A DNA stretch of 64,000 bases from Toxorhynchites rutilus septentrionalis. Its lineage: Eukaryota > Arthropoda > Insecta > Diptera > Culicidae. A model generated the notes under the pieces. It worked only from the letters and a program-made list of their open reading frames with translations, was not told where the DNA came from and searched no databases. This document shows, in pieces, positions 1-11,839 of this stretch; position 1 is the first letter of the stretch; each line of letters begins with the position of its first letter. Location of the stretch: positions 58,254,097-58,318,096 of the forward strand of contig NC_073746.1 in the NCBI RefSeq assembly GCF_029784135.1, in the 5' to 3' direction. The translations under genes were made by a program, and so were the position numbers.

Positions 1-1
1 G

Positions 2-415
2 AATCACGTTAAGGTTTTTTCCTTTCGGTTTTGGCCGGAGGAAAACAACCCAAGGGCCAGTTCCAGGTGCATCTTCTGGATAAACTCTGACACGTGGAGC
101 GGAGACAACAGAGGGGGAAGACGAGGACGAGGACGAGGACGAGGATGAGGATGAGGACGAGGACGAGGATTGGGTTGGATCGGAAGCATCAGAAAGGGGA
201 AGCGAAATCGATGATGGGAGAGGGGGAGTGGAAGTAACAGTGGGTTGAGAAGGGAGGCTTGCAATTTTCTTAGAGGGGGGCTTGGTAGGATGAGCGGATT
301 CGTCCCCAGAAGAATTATCTTCCTTATGAGGGACTCGTTTATGTTTTTTCCCTGATCTTGTATGAGATTCATTATCGGAGATCTCCATCTCTGGAGATCC
401 TCCACTATTCTCCAT
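2..415 (-). CDS. LINE ORF1 (gag-like) N-terminal part, runs off left edge
   Basis: The ATG at 415-413 opens a frame of 138 codons that is still open at the window edge. It starts MENSGGSPEMEISDNESH, continues through a Lys/Pro-rich stretch, then a run of about 15 serines coded by TCG/TCC/TCA repeats (about 121-168), and then a conserved-looking segment ending GPWVVFLRPKPKGKNLNV. An acidic or Ser-rich start followed by a W-V-V-F-x-R-P-K block is what I associate with ORF1 nucleic-acid-binding proteins of Jockey/I/LOA-type insect LINEs. Such proteins bind element RNA and normally end in CCHC knuckles, which would lie outside this window. An overlapping frame reads Pro/Arg/His repeats and is a shadow of the serine tract. 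The clade is inferred. Confidence 0.6.
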   Translation of the reverse strand, partial: MENSGGSPEMEISDNESHTRSGKKHKRVPHKEDNSSGDESAHPTKPPSKKIASLPSQPTVTSTPPLPSSISLPLSDASDPTQSSSSSSSSSSSSSSSSSSPSVVSAPRVRVYPEDAPGTGPWVVFLRPKPKGKNLNVI

Positions 416-1080
416 TTTACAAAAATTTCTGTCTTATTTCTAAATTATTTTTGATTTTAACAATAATCTTAAAAAAAGATAGCAAAAAAAAATAATTATG
501 ATAATAATATCAAACAATGAACAAATGAATTGAATAATAATATTAATAATAAATATGTGTACCTTGATATATAAGTTGTTCCAATAATGCGCTCTACTGC
601 CCTAATCAGGGAGAGACAGAGGCTACGCGCTACGGAGACAACACAATAGCGCAAGAATAGCTTACGCAGCCACGTGATGATGAATCCCGTTTGCGACAGT
701 CACGCGATGGCGATCCCGTTATGCCGAATCAGTTCAACAGCCGCAATCCGGCTCGCTGCAAGAGCGCTGCTTCCTTTGTTCCTTCGTTCCACTTCACAAA
801 AGGTCAGGTCGAAAGCGGACAGCAATGACCTTCACTCGTACATGATTCACTCGTACCAATAGCACAATAGCAAAAGTGGCAACGCACAATACCGACACTG
901 AACTTTACTCGTCAAGAGTTGGATAGCGAATGAACTTCCTGAGATAATCTGGATAATTTTTTTTTTCATGTGAGAAAGGTGTCTTCTGAATTTAAGGGGA
1001 TGCATCAATAATCAAATTCCTCTTTTATTTTCAAAAAACCAAAAATACATGCAAAAAAAAAACAAATAAAACAAAATTTT
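416..1080. other. Possible LINE 5' UTR, then no recognised feature
   Basis: Upstream of the minus-strand LINE ORF1 is an AT-rich stretch (416-560), then a more GC-rich block (580-860) that could be the element's 5' UTR or unique DNA. I see no gene, tRNA or flanking duplication marking the 5' end. Confidence 0.3.
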
Positions 1081-1168
1081 TTTTGACTCGATTATACACA
1101 GGATTCGATTATATACAGTGAAAAGAAATCAAAAACTGTATATAATCGAGTCCGCGCTGTAATCCTAA
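1081..1168. repeat. Hairpin remnant of a CTCGATTATA-type MITE
   Basis: The block GATTCGATTATATACAGT at about 1102 is followed 14 bases later by its near-perfect inverse complement, giving an 18-bp stem with one mismatch. The terminal text resembles the bases just after the MITE at 22850-23370 (TATAATCGAGTCCG..CTGTA). It looks like the folded end of a small TA-type MITE. Confidence 0.5.
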
Positions 1169-2338
1169 GTTTGTTTAAAGTCAAGACAGCGATATAGTGT
1201 ATTCGACAATGTTTTAGATCTTATTGAAATATGAGCTTTGTCGAAGACGTCAACTTTTTATCTTTTATAGTTTCTGGAATATATGGTATTTTTGTATGAA
1301 GACTAGACTGCAGTATGAGAGAAAGATAATTTTTAGTCGTGAATGTTTTATGAGTGAATTCTCGCGTTTGACACGTTCTTGACATGTTTCAAAATAGGAG
1401 AAAAGTTTCCAGAACATGTAAATCACGATAATTTATACATAAAAATGTTACGAAATAAACATTAATAGTTATTTTCAAAGAAAATACAAAAAAAAAAGTT
1501 GTTGCCAGAAAAACTTTTTCCCTGTAGAGGTGCCCATCTTCCGATGTATGAATGACTTGGTGGACATTGTAAGGGCTATTTATATTTTATTTTTCCAGAA
1601 TTTTCTGTTTTTAACATGTTTCCGAGAAAAAAAAATTTTTTTTTCAAAAATTTGTTTGATATTTTTTAATGAAAACCTAAATAGTTCCCTATATTCCATT
1701 CTTTAACCAACATTTTGTACATCTTATTGCGCTCAAATAAAAAAAAAAAAGCTTAAAAAACTCAAAATTTTAAAAAAACCAATCAAAATCTATCAGACCT
1801 ACAATTTTTTAATCAAAGAATGAAATATGGGAAATCGTTCATGTTTTCTTTAAAAACATCAACCAAATTTCTGAAAAAAAAGAACATTGAAAATGAAAAT
1901 TTATTTTTTCTAGAAAACATGTTTTTTTTTAATTCTGAAATTTCCTAACAAGTCACTCATACTCTGGAAGATGGGCACCTTTACAGGGGGAAAAAGTATT
2001 TCAAACAACAACTTCTTCATGTTTTTCTTTAAAAAAACTATTAATGTTAGATTCGTAACATTTTTATGTATAAATTATCACGATTTAGATGTTCTGCTAC
2101 ATTTTTTCTATTCATAAACATATCAAGAACATGTCGAATGCAAAAATTCACACATAGAAATGTTACGAGTAAAACATTATTTATTTAGGAGTCTCCATAC
2201 AAAAATGCATTATATTCCAAAATTTATAGTTTTTTAAAGAAGTTGATGTTTTCGACGAAAGTTCATTTTTTAATAAGATCTAAAACTTTGTGGAATATAC
2301 TATACCGCTATGTTGACTTTAAACAAAATTAGGATTAG
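1160..2338. mobile_element. Foldback element with long inverted arms, copy 1
   Basis: The left arm begins AATCCTAAGTTTGTTTAAAG at 1161. The right arm ends with its diverged complement (CTTTAAACAAAATTAGGATT) at about 2337. The arms match over roughly 500 bases each, sharing blocks such as TTTTAGATCTTATT, ATCACGATAATTTATACATA and GGTGCCCATCTTCC, around an AT-rich centre near 1680-1830. There is no transposase. Bases 2341-2450 repeat an inner left-arm block (CAAAGAAAACATGAAAAAG .. CTATCTTCCGATATATGGACG), so a further partial unit abuts the right end. A second copy lies at 6832-7800. This is probably a non-autonomous DNA element with very long terminal inverted repeats. No target duplication is clear. 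Confidence 0.7.
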
Positions 2339-2700
2339 TTGTATTTTTTTCAAAGAAAACATGAAAAAGTTGTTGTTTTTTCTCTGTAAAAGTACCTATC
2401 TTCCGATATATGGACGACTTGTTGTAAATTGTAAAAGCTATTCATGTTTTTTTTCGGGAATTAAATATAAATTGTCATTAGAGCAAGGGGGAAAGGGAAG
2501 GGGTGCGGCTCATGAAGGAAGAAGTACTTAATTCTCGATCAAAGCCTGGAAAATTCAGCTATTGTTTTTATGAAATTATAGTTTCATTAAAACTAAAAAA
2601 GATGAGTCCTTTCAATAAGTTGGCCGTGAGATATACAGAAATTGTCATAAATGACAAGTCATTCGAAAAGAAAAGATATTTAAAAAGAGCAAAAAAACTT

Positions 2701-3400
2701 TATTGTAATACAGCCATTCCAAACCGATATAGTGGTTCTCAGATTTTCGTCAAAAGTGGTAGTTTTGTTCTTTATCGCAAATTATTAGATCCGTATTTTT
2801 TTTATTTTTTTGTTAGGGTGACCATTTCCATTTTAGGGTGGTCCGAAAAATCCATTTTTTGCATTTTTTTTTCCAAAAATGACTTTTTTCAAAAATTCAT
2901 AACTTTTGACAATTCAGATGTTCGACACATTAAATTAAAGCCAATTAGCTGGTCTTTTTTGTTAAAATACTACAGTTATTGAAAATTTGAATTTTGTTTT
3001 CGTATTGATTGTATTTAATTTTTATAGTTTTCATGGTCTCGGGACCAACGCGCGATATTTTTTTATATTTTTTCTGGAAAGCTGAGGATTTTTCACATAA
3101 CATATCTCGAAACCAGGGAGGCGTTTTTTTCGTTTTTGAGTTATGATTTTTCAAAGTTAACCGATGGTCCGAAAAATCATAGTTCTAGTAGTTCAAAAGT
3201 TATGAATTTTTGAAAAAAACATTTTTGGAAAAAGAGGAAAAATTTGATTTTCCGGACAACCCCAAAATGGAAATGGTCACCCTAATGAAAAAATAAAAAA
3301 AATACGGGTCTAATGTTTTGCGATAAAGAACAAAATTACCACTTTTCACGAAAATCTGAGAACCACTATATCGGTTAGGCATGGAATGGCTGAATATATA
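2701..3400. mobile_element. Palindromic MITE, arms about 215 bp
   Basis: The left arm (from CAGCCATTCC at 2711 to about 2920) and right arm (about 3185 to AATGGCTG at 3392) are inverse complements. Shared blocks include CCGATATAGTGGTTCTCAGA, GTTCTTTATCGCAAA, AGGGTGACCATTTCCATTTT and AAAAATTCATAACTTTTGA. The 270-base centre is AT-rich. It has no coding capacity. A single diverged arm of the same family sits at 53401-53605. Confidence 0.75.
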
Positions 3401-6400
3401 ATTGTTGGAAATACTTTTGATTTTGTATATTTCCTATATGGACCAACCATTTTCAAAACGCTCCAAATCGCTTCGCCACAGGTCGCCTCAGCTATAATCT
3501 CAAGAATTTGTTAACATATAACTTAATCTAAAAAAAATCAATAATATCAGGACCCGACCGGGAGCTCCTGGGTGTTAAAAATGTGCCGACCAACAAAGTT
3601 GAAATTATGATTTTTATTCTTATTTTTTTCTTTTTCTAATGCTTGATCATTTTATTTTCACTTGTAATTCACCACAAGTTTTCCAGAAAGCCTAAACAAT
3701 AACGTTTATAGATTATAATATACTTATAAGTTGTTATGTTATTAAGGTTATTTTTTTTTAGAATTCGCTAATTTCTAAAAAAATCATTTTTTTGCAATTT
3801 TTTATCTTTATTTCTCAATATCTCAGGTACAGTATCTGCTACCGTCCTGAAATTTTGAACTTTTCTTAGTAAAAGTGTCTACTTTCTAAAGGAAATACAG
3901 AAAAATAATTTCTCGATGTTTGTCCGCATGAAAAACCATAGTACATTGTACGTAGAACGAATCCTACATTTGCATTTCAAATGATCGATTTACGCCCGTC
4001 TGATTAGCAGTGATAATGAAATATTGTACCTCGCTGATGCATACTCGGCCATGGGAACACAATAGGAAAATGTGTACGCTTACAATTATCGTTAATTTAA
4101 ATCGTTTATGGGTTAGGGAACTGTAATGTAATGGTTTCATATTTATATTTTCATATTTTCATTTTAATTCACTAACGCATAGTGGTCACCCTAAGATTAA
4201 GGCACGTATCGCTCTAATCTCCGTTTTTGGTAGAATATTCATCGATGCCACGACAACAAAAACTAGCATTCATTCTCCGCCCTAATCACCACCCCATCGA
4301 GTTCAGCTGGGTTGCGTCCTTGACAGTGAAACATGAGCGAAGAAAGAATGTTGACATTCAACAACAACAAAAAAATGAAAACCGCCATGGATTGTCGCTT
4401 TTCCCCGTTTAATCGTTCCCCGCTAATCACTTTAAAGCGGGAAGTAAACCGGAATAATGACTACCATTTGAAGAAGTGTTCCGAGTGTGTACACGTAAAT
4501 TAGCCTTGTCGTGATTATCGTCTCCACCCACCACCACGCGGTTCCCTCTTTCTCTGCTGACGTCAAATGACTCTGACTTTGACCGTAGCCAGGAGGTAGA
4601 TGGTCATTCCCAAGTGCAATAGCACAGCGCTTCCCATTCGGTGCCCTTCTGGAACGGAATGTCGGAGTCGGGGTGAAGGTCGTCGGAGAAACTAATAACA
4701 GCGCTTTATTTTAGAATAAACCATAGGAAAGGATAATGGCCTTTTTTCCGCATACATCGATATGTTCACGACAGGGTGGCTTTTTTTTGTCCTACTATAT
4801 GTTAGTATTGATTTGCGATCGACATAGTTTTTATGGTGTTATTGTTACTCATTCCCATGGGAAAGTGGTATGATACCCCTTTATCCCTAGCTCTGTCCCA
4901 TAGTTACTCCACCGACTATGGTAAATTAAAATTATACACCCATTGAAATTATTATTTCATATAGAGCTGAGCTTCGGACTTGGTGTATATAGGGGTGGTC
5001 TAAAACCAAGAAAAATTGGAATCATATACATGAAGACCACGAAGAGTGTACGAGTGCACCTGTCAATAGATTGTCGTTTGATGGTTGTTCGAGTTATAAA
5101 TATGGTTATCATGAATAAAACTATTGATTGATGTGAAATTGATGTTGCAACATTGTGCCGAGTGTGTATTGATGTATATTGAATTATAATTTTGTAAACT
5201 ACTTGAGGAGGTATGATGTTTGTTAGATGTTTTATACGTGCGCGATGGTATCCGAAGTGATAGAAATAAAAATGAACGGCGAATTGGAATATGTCGACCA
5301 GAAACTTTTCATCATGAATATCAAAAAGAGCTCAAAACAGCACTAAAGTTGAACACAACAAGCTACATTAACGAAACAGGTGGTACTAAATTGGCAACAA
5401 ATTGTAGTGTACACACCCATCGGGAAACCCGTACTGCACAAGCTCCGCCTAGAACTATTTCCGGGACTCAGAGATGGTAGGTGATTTTTTCAAATGTTTT
5501 ATTTTCGGAAAAAACGACCTCTGAAAAAAGTGGGCAAAAAATCAAAACCCTTAAAAAATGTTTCGATCCTCAATTTCAATGCAAACGCCAACAACATGGA
5601 CTCATGGTTGGAAAGAACAGTGAACCCTATGATGTGAACGTTGGAAATTACAGGTAGATCAGGAATGCCAGATGATTTTGTCCTTCCCTCGTCACGAGAA
5701 AAATGTCCACACATGTCTTCACCATGATTGACACAAATTTTGGCTTCAGAAAACCAATCTTTAAACCAAAACATGGCATCGTTTGGCAAAACTCAAAGCA
5801 GATCACTGAACAATGTTTTCGATCAGAAACAATATTGACCTCATTTGTTTCTCACACAATATCAAAAAACATGTAAATGTCTTCACAAGATGTGTTTTGG
5901 GAGTTTTTCTAAAATATTTTTTCATGTGAATGTTGACCACGAATACATTTTAGGCGATTCATATGTGGAGTTCAAATTTGAGTGATCATTTTGACCGCTC
6001 TGCTAATTGCCAATGTAAACGATCAATGTTCTTTTCTGCAGCAAGAAAAACTGTCTGCAAGTTGGCATCATAAGTACGAAAGACTCGGCTTTTTTGTTTT
6101 GGTTTCTCAACAAATCAGAACCCCACTGACACGATTGATGCGTTGTCAAAAATTGAAAACGACACTTCATGGAAGCTGAACTGTCACTATCCATTTAATG
6201 ACGGGATTAATTCAGCAAACTTTTTCAAAATGAAAAGACCCAAGAAAGATTCTTTTACATGAACATTTCCATGGTGAAATTCCTCACTCATCAATAGTGG
6301 CGAATGAACCTGCAAACAAGAATCACTAACGGGTGAGGTTCATTCTAAAGTTTGAAAGATTTTCGGAGATGTAGTAGAACTATCGATGAATTTCATGTCC

Positions 6401-6540
6401 ACTCAACTGGCCGTTGGCGGCATCATCTCAGATAGCAGTGAAACGTTGTGGGTGTAACATGGGTCATTTTAGCAACTTTGCATACTTGAAATATTCGAAA
6501 AATAATTAGACAACTTTTTGGAAAAAGCCAATTTTTTTTT
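3401..6540. other. No recognised gene or element
   Basis: AT-rich DNA with a somewhat more balanced block at 4220-4700. Short open frames here (for example 5220-5480 and 5499-5789) show no familiar motif, and I judge them chance frames. No tRNA, terminal repeats or target duplications were seen. Confidence 0.4.
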
Positions 6541-6548
6541 CATATTCA

Positions 6549-6824
6549 TAGAGATAGATGAGGGAAATCGATAAATTTTAAATCACTTCGAAACACAATT
6601 TCAGTTCATGATTTTGTCAAACACGTGGAAAAAAGATGTTTCCATCACATAGAACACATACTCATTGCTGAATAGTCGATTTTCATTAGAAGCTCAATTG
6701 CAGAAACGCACTCTGGCCATATATAAAATCATTTTTCTTCCAATTTTCCAATTTTTTTTATGCCGTAACAACACTCCTTGAAGTGGATTGTATATTTTGT
6801 CCAACTTTGAACCCAATCGGTTTT
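6549..6824 (+). repeat. Dispersed repeat, same as 44335-44603
   Basis: About 270 bases starting AGAGATAGATGAGGGAAATC match 44335-44603 closely, including ATCACTTCGAAACACAATTT, AGATGTTTCCATCACATAG and ATGCCGTAACAACACTCCTT. The second copy continues through CGGTTCCGCACTTTTCGAG and ends in an ATATAT tract, a layout typical of the ACTAGCTG..TATATATAGAT repeat group also seen at 14031-15661. The foldback at 6832 begins just after this copy breaks off. Confidence 0.75.
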
Positions 6825-6831
6825 TCTAACA

Positions 6832-7800
6832 ACAACTTTTTTATATTTTCTTTGAAAAAAATACAACTAATCCTAATTTTGTTTAAAGTCAAGATAGCGA
6901 TATAGTGTATTCGACAAAGTTTTAGATCTTATTAAAATGTGAACTTTTGTCGAAGACGTCAACTTTCTATCTGTTATAGTTTTTGGAATATAAGTCATTC
7001 TTGTATGAAATTTGAAACGAAATTTTTTTCCAAAAAATTCTTTGATAATTTTTATTGAAAACCTAAGTAATTTCCTACATTTCATTCTCTGACCATCTTC
7101 TTGTAGATGTTATAGTTTTCAAATTAAGATTTTTCGAAAAAAAATTGAAAAAAACCAAAACTTTAAAAAAAACTACAAAAAATATCAGACCTACAAAATT
7201 TTAGTCAAAGATTGGAATGTAGGAAATTATTTTGGTTTTCGTTAAAAATTATCGAAAATTTTGTTGGAAAAAAATTACCTTAAAAAATATTTTGAAAATT
7301 AAAATTCATTTTTCTCGAAAATATATGCTTTAAAACTACTGAAAGAAATAGATATAAATAGCCCTTAAAATTTCCAACAAGTTTTCCATACATCGAACGA
7401 TGGGCACATTTACATGGAACAAGTTTGTTGAACAACAACTTCTTCATGTTTTTCTTTGAAAAAATGCTATTAATGCAATTCGTAACATTTTTTTTGTATA
7501 AATTATCACATTTTAAATGCTTTGCTAACTTTTCTCTATTTACAAACATGTCAAGAACATGTCAAACGTGAAAATTTACACACAAAAATGATACGAGCAA
7601 AACATTATTTTTTTCAGGAGTCTTCGTACAAAAATGACATTTGTTCCAAAAACTATAAAAGATAGAAAGTTGATGTCTTCGACAAAAGTTTATATTTCAA
7701 CAAGATCTAAAACATTGTCGAATACACTATATCGCTATCTTAACATTAAACAAAATTAGGATAAGTTGTATTTTTTTCAAAGAAAACATGAAAAAGTTGT
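6832..7800. mobile_element. Foldback element, copy 2
   Basis: It starts ACAACTTTTTTATATTTTC and ends with the complement (GAAAACATGAAAAAGTTGT). The inner arm blocks are those of copy 1 at 1160-2338: CTAATCCTAATTTTGTTTAA, TAGTGTATTCGACAAAG, GTCGAAGACGTCAACTTTCT. The left arm is shorter than in copy 1, so the palindrome is asymmetric. It has no transposase. This copy shows that the family terminus lies about 45 bases outside the AATCCTAA block. Confidence 0.7.
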
Positions 7801-8410
7801 AAAAGTTTGTTGTAGTTGTATTTTCCAATTAGCGCGGATTTTCGAATAAACACGTTTTTTAAGTAGCACTTATTAGCCACGTAAAAAAACCTTCGTGTAT
7901 GGTGTTTTCTTAGTAATTTGTTTCCCTTTTATTGATATTCAATTGGATCAGGATCAGGATAAAATGTTTATGTAAGTGCTGCTATTGAAATGTTGATCAT
8001 CAATGAATTGATCATCAATGAATATTTGAAGGTATGTGAAATTTCACACATCGCCGTAGCTGATTTCAAGGCCAATTCGATGAAGAATTGTAGCTTTGAA
8101 TAACGCAGGAATAAAGAATAATGTAGAAAAATTAAGCAATATCAGGATAAGTTGGAATGACAGTGTCAGTACGTAGCATTTTTAATTTCCCTGTTTGTAA
8201 TCATACATTTAAAATGTTTTTTTTAAATATTTTCTGTCACTGTACATCGTAATTGTTATTGCTAATAAAAATAAAATTGAAAAAAAATCGATTCATCTAG
8301 TTTTCTCCAGTTCTTTTTTTTTGAGTTTTTGCAGCTTTTTCAAAAAAGTTGGTTGGCATCTCTGTTTCATGGTTTTATGTCTAATTTTCCGGAAGAATAC
8401 AAAAAAGTTA
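7801..8410. other. No recognised feature
   Basis: AT-rich DNA between two elements. There is a short local duplication of GATCATCAATGAAT near 7995-8020. Nothing else is identifiable. Confidence 0.35.
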
Positions 8411-8412
8411 TA

Positions 8413-8846
8413 CAGGGAAACTTCGATATAACGTACCCTCGTTATAGCGTACCTTCGATATAACGTCACTCGATATAGCGTACATTTTACCTCGATATAA
8501 CGTACACAATTTCAAAGCCCAAAGGATTTTTTTTCAATATAGTTTTTCTGAGAGAACAATAAATTATCTGCATTTTCATACTAATGCTTGATTTGTACTC
8601 TTAATCAATCCCGAAGTACAACTGATTTGTGGTTCCAGATTCTAAATGAATCAAATTTTAATTTACAGTACGAAGGGAAACATCATGAGAAAGATTAGCT
8701 TTATCTTCTAGTTGAATTTTCTCATTAACCTTACTCAAACAGCAACACAATAAAGTAATATAAGCTACATTTCTGAGTTCTTTATTATGCTTCGATATAA
8801 CGTACAATTTTGATAGTAAAATGTACGTTATATCGAAGTTACCCTG
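8413..8846. mobile_element. Pogo-like MITE with TATAACGTAC subrepeats
   Basis: A 434-bp element starts CAGGGAAACTTCGATATAAC and ends with the inverse complement of CAGGGTAACTTCGATATAAC (one mismatch across 24 bp). It is flanked by TA at 8411-8412 and 8847-8848. The motif CGATATAACGTAC recurs several times inside both ends, in both orientations. There is no transposase. The CAG start and TA duplication suggest mobilisation by a pogo/Tigger-type transposase (inference). Confidence 0.85.
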
Positions 8847-8879
8847 TAGTTTGTTCCCAGCTTTAAAAAAACAACATGA

Positions 8880-9325
8880 AGCTCAATTGTCCCATGTTGA
8901 TATTCTATTCATAACTGTTCCACACGATTTTTTTTATATATTCATATCAAATAAATCGGTTCAAGTACAAGAATTTTATGTCATGCTTTCAGCAGGACTG
9001 ATGTACTCATTTCTGGTTTGGAAGAACTCAAAGAAATATTTTTTTTATCAGAACACGTGTACACTTTGTTAGCGAATACCTAATAACAATGAGATTTATA
9101 TTCTGCAAAGTATTGCTGATCACTTTCTTCTTAACCAAGATTGATTGGTTCAAATGAGGGGATCTTTCCACATTTAATTAAATAATAGTTTTCGGCTTAT
9201 AAAGCCCAGTGTATTGCTGAACCGAAATGCTTAACGCTTCTGGTATACAAATATGCTAAAAAACTTTGATTGCGTATTTCTCAGTTGCTGATTCTGGAAC
9301 ATGGGACAACTATGCGTAGAACGGC
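8880..9325. mobile_element. TIR-bearing repeat (TTGTCCCATGTT ends)
   Basis: The text CAATTGTCCCATGTTGATATT near 8883 is mirrored by TGGAACATGGGACAACTATG near 9296-9316. A rearranged same-strand copy occupies 52250-52741, sharing TTTCTGGTTTGGAAGAAC, AGATTTATATTCTGCAAAG and CTATGCGTAGAACGGCAGTA. The Tc1-like remnant at 9334-9645 begins just beyond, so these may be end sequences of one larger element. Confidence 0.55.
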
Positions 9326-9333
9326 AGTACTGG

Positions 9334-9645
9334 TCAGAACAGTTGAACTTTTTTGTCGGAATCCCGTTGGTTTAGTGAATCCTTGTTGATGAGGGCACGA
9401 GAAAGAGAACGAAAGCCTTTTGTGTCCATAATTTTGTGTGGTCTTCCACTACCTTGGTTGCGAGTAGTTGTTGGGGATCCTACTATATGGTAAACAGTTG
9501 AAGCCGCAACATTCTCGCTTTTAAAATGTTGTACCGTATACTTTTTGCCGAGGTTTTCGCGCTTGTATTTAGAAGTATTTCGACGGCATTTTGAGTATAG
9601 ATTTTCCATTTGCTCATGAGCTGTTTCAATGAATCGCCTCATCAT
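9334..9645 (-). pseudogene. Tc1-like transposase N-terminal remnant
   Basis: A minus-strand frame of about 103 codons includes KKYTVQHFKSENVAASTVYH and GSGRPHKIMDTKG. It resembles, block for block, the DNA-binding half at 59479-59856 (KKFTVAHFKEENVPVSTVYR .. GSGRP). This is the helix-turn-helix plus GRPR-like linker region of Tc1/mariner-superfamily transposases, which binds the element ends. No catalytic D/E region follows. Sequence upstream of the retained N-terminus is replaced at about 9646 by an AGCTC-rich MITE. I classify it as a broken fragment. Confidence 0.6.
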
Positions 9646-10205
9646 AATGAGCGAATTCGGAACAGCTCACAATAGAAGAAACACAGCTCTCCAGCTCATA
9701 TCAGAGCTAAAGAGTAGTGGAGCTGAAGAGCTGTTGAACTGAGGAGCTGAAGAACTGAAACTGAGTTATTTCTCGTTGTGCCTATTAGTGGATTTATTTT
9801 TATATTATCCTTGAATGCAAAAAATGATTATCTTGGTAATTTTATCTAAAAACGTTGTTTCGGCCTATATTCCTGAAGGCTTTTCATTTGGCTACTCCTG
9901 GTTCTTCTGTTGTTTGAGTTCAGCATTTCCATTTCGAAGTTGGATTTCAGCATTCAGTATTTGTTGAATATTATATTGTTAGAATTCATATCAGTCTTAG
10001 TTTGTGTATAATTACAGATTAAATTCGTTTATGGTTCGCTTCTTGTCTATTAAGAGAATACATACTATGCATTGTCCCATATTATTCACGTTTCAGATGC
10101 AATTGTGTGGACAACCGCAAAATTAAACTGAGCTGAAGAGCTGTTTCAAATTATCAGCTCACTTGTATGAGCTGAATGGCTCTGAGCCGCTCACCATGAT
10201 GAGCT
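9646..10205. mobile_element. MITE with AGCTC-rich subterminal repeats
   Basis: TCATCATAATGAGC..GAACAGCTCA at the left is mirrored by GAGCTGAATGGC..GCTCACCATGATGA at 10178-10205, an imperfect inverted repeat of about 31 bp. GAGCTGAAGAGCTG-type motifs recur inside both ends (9690-9760 and 10130-10190). Dense subterminal repeats are typical of hAT-type non-autonomous elements. I could not assign a target duplication. Confidence 0.55.
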
Positions 10206-10463
10206 GATTTGAAATTAGAATTTTGAGCAAAACTAAGCATGCATAAACAAGAGAGAGAGCTAACACATTCACACTCTCATTTCTCTCTGGGCATGAAAAA
10301 ATTCCAAAATGTTATTTGCCACCCGTTACGTGTTATCAATATCTAGTTCAGTAATCTATTTGTTCTGTTCTTGTTTTCTGAGGGACTTTAACCCTGTTCG
10401 TCCCTATTTATTTCTATCATCAAAGAATGAATCATATTATAAAAAATTAATATGAAAGCATAT

Positions 10464-10740
10464 CTTCTTCTTCTTGTATGGCGTTAACGTTCCCTGTGGA
10501 ATTTTTGCCGTCTCAACATATGCATTAACTAGCGTCATTCATTAATACTTAGTTGAGATTTCTTAAGCCAAATAACACGCCTTGAATGTATTCCGAGGGG
10601 CAAGCTCTAGAATACGCGTGACCACAGTGCAAGTCTGAGGAAATTTCTTTGACGAAAAATCCTCCGGCCAGAACGGGAATCGAACCCGCACACCCGGCAT
10701 GATAATGTGAGACGCTAACCACTCGGCCACGGGTGCACCC
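10464..10740 (-). mobile_element. tRNA-derived SINE, copy 1
   Basis: On the minus strand it opens with a tRNA-like head: A box TGGCCGAGTGG and B box GGGTTCGATTCCC. A tRNA-unrelated body follows (GTCACGCGTATTCTAGAGCTT .. GTTGAGACGGC) and then a (GAA)n tail at 10464-10475. The 8-bp direct repeat AAGCATAT flanks it at 10456-10463 and 10741-10748. The same body recurs at 38782-39053 and 39460-39736. It would be transcribed by RNA polymerase III and moved by a partner LINE (family knowledge). Confidence 0.88.
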
Positions 10741-10748
10741 AAGCATAT

Positions 10749-11260
10749 ATAGAGTTCAAATATTCGAGAAAACAGTTTAAAATAATACATGATAAGTAAG
10801 CTCAATCCAGAATGTTTTCTGTATCGCCTTCTCTGGACCAGTACACTTGCACTGCACATTGGATTTTGTACACTATCTGGATGCGTTCACAGATAAACCT
10901 ACTTCGCTACCATTCTGTCGTTGAATTCACGTCTCCGATGCCATCGACCCATAACCCTACCTGCAAAGAAAATTTTAAAAAATGGATTAGTTGACAATTG
11001 ACGATGATTAATAATTGTGCTTCAAACATTGGTTTTCCAAACTTTCACGAGTTCCTCAATGCTACTATATGTGTTTGATTCCATCACACCGAAAAAAAAG
11101 TCTCGTCTTGATTGTTGGTGCAGAATTCTTTTCAATTTCTAAGCAATACTAGCGATCACATTTTTATGTAATTCAATGTTATCAATTTTGGAATACGTAG
11201 TGAATTTGTTTGTTCATAAGCAATTTGGAACCCGATAACACAAACTTTGTTAACGAAAGC
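10749..11260. other. No recognised feature
   Basis: Ordinary AT-rich sequence between the SINE and the hAT element. No gene or repeat was recognised. Confidence 0.35.
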
Positions 11261-11839
11261 ATCTAGACCAGCAATACTGAACCTGCGGCCCGCGGGTCGC
11301 ATGTGGCCTAGCGAGCTCTTTCGGTTGACCCATCTGGTGTTACTTTATTTTGAGCTATTTTATTTGTGTAAAAACGAAAACCTAACAAATGTTTACCTAT
11401 GTTTTTACGTAGGACTACGTCTTTCAGTAACTGTGTCAAATCAGAAAACAGGGCACGTTTTCATGAAATAGAAAAAGCAAATGCAGCGTTCGTTCTACGG
11501 ACAATATATTTCCTCTAATATTGCAATTGAAGCTCCACTCCGCTCCACCAGTTAACGACAAGACGACAGCAAGGTTTTTCAAATGATCTTTCTCAAGGCC
11601 TCACTATCAGTTCAGTTTCCAAACTGGCCTTTTTCAAGGCTAGAGGCAAATGAGCTGAGAAATTTTCTAGTCTCAATAATTAAAATCATGATCATTTTTA
11701 TTCAAATCACAAGCAATTTTGTTCGGTGTAGTCAATAAGAACACGAATCTCGTATATTGTTCTCACGAGACGACTTTTCAAGGCTTCTGTGAATTTAGGA
11801 GTGTGTTCGGATTTATTGGATAAACATTATTTTGTATTT

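Noticed and set aside
4..405. Minus-strand frame rich in Pro, Arg and His repeats
   Set aside because: It overlaps the better-supported LINE ORF1 frame that starts at 415. The repeats are the serine-coding tract read out of phase.
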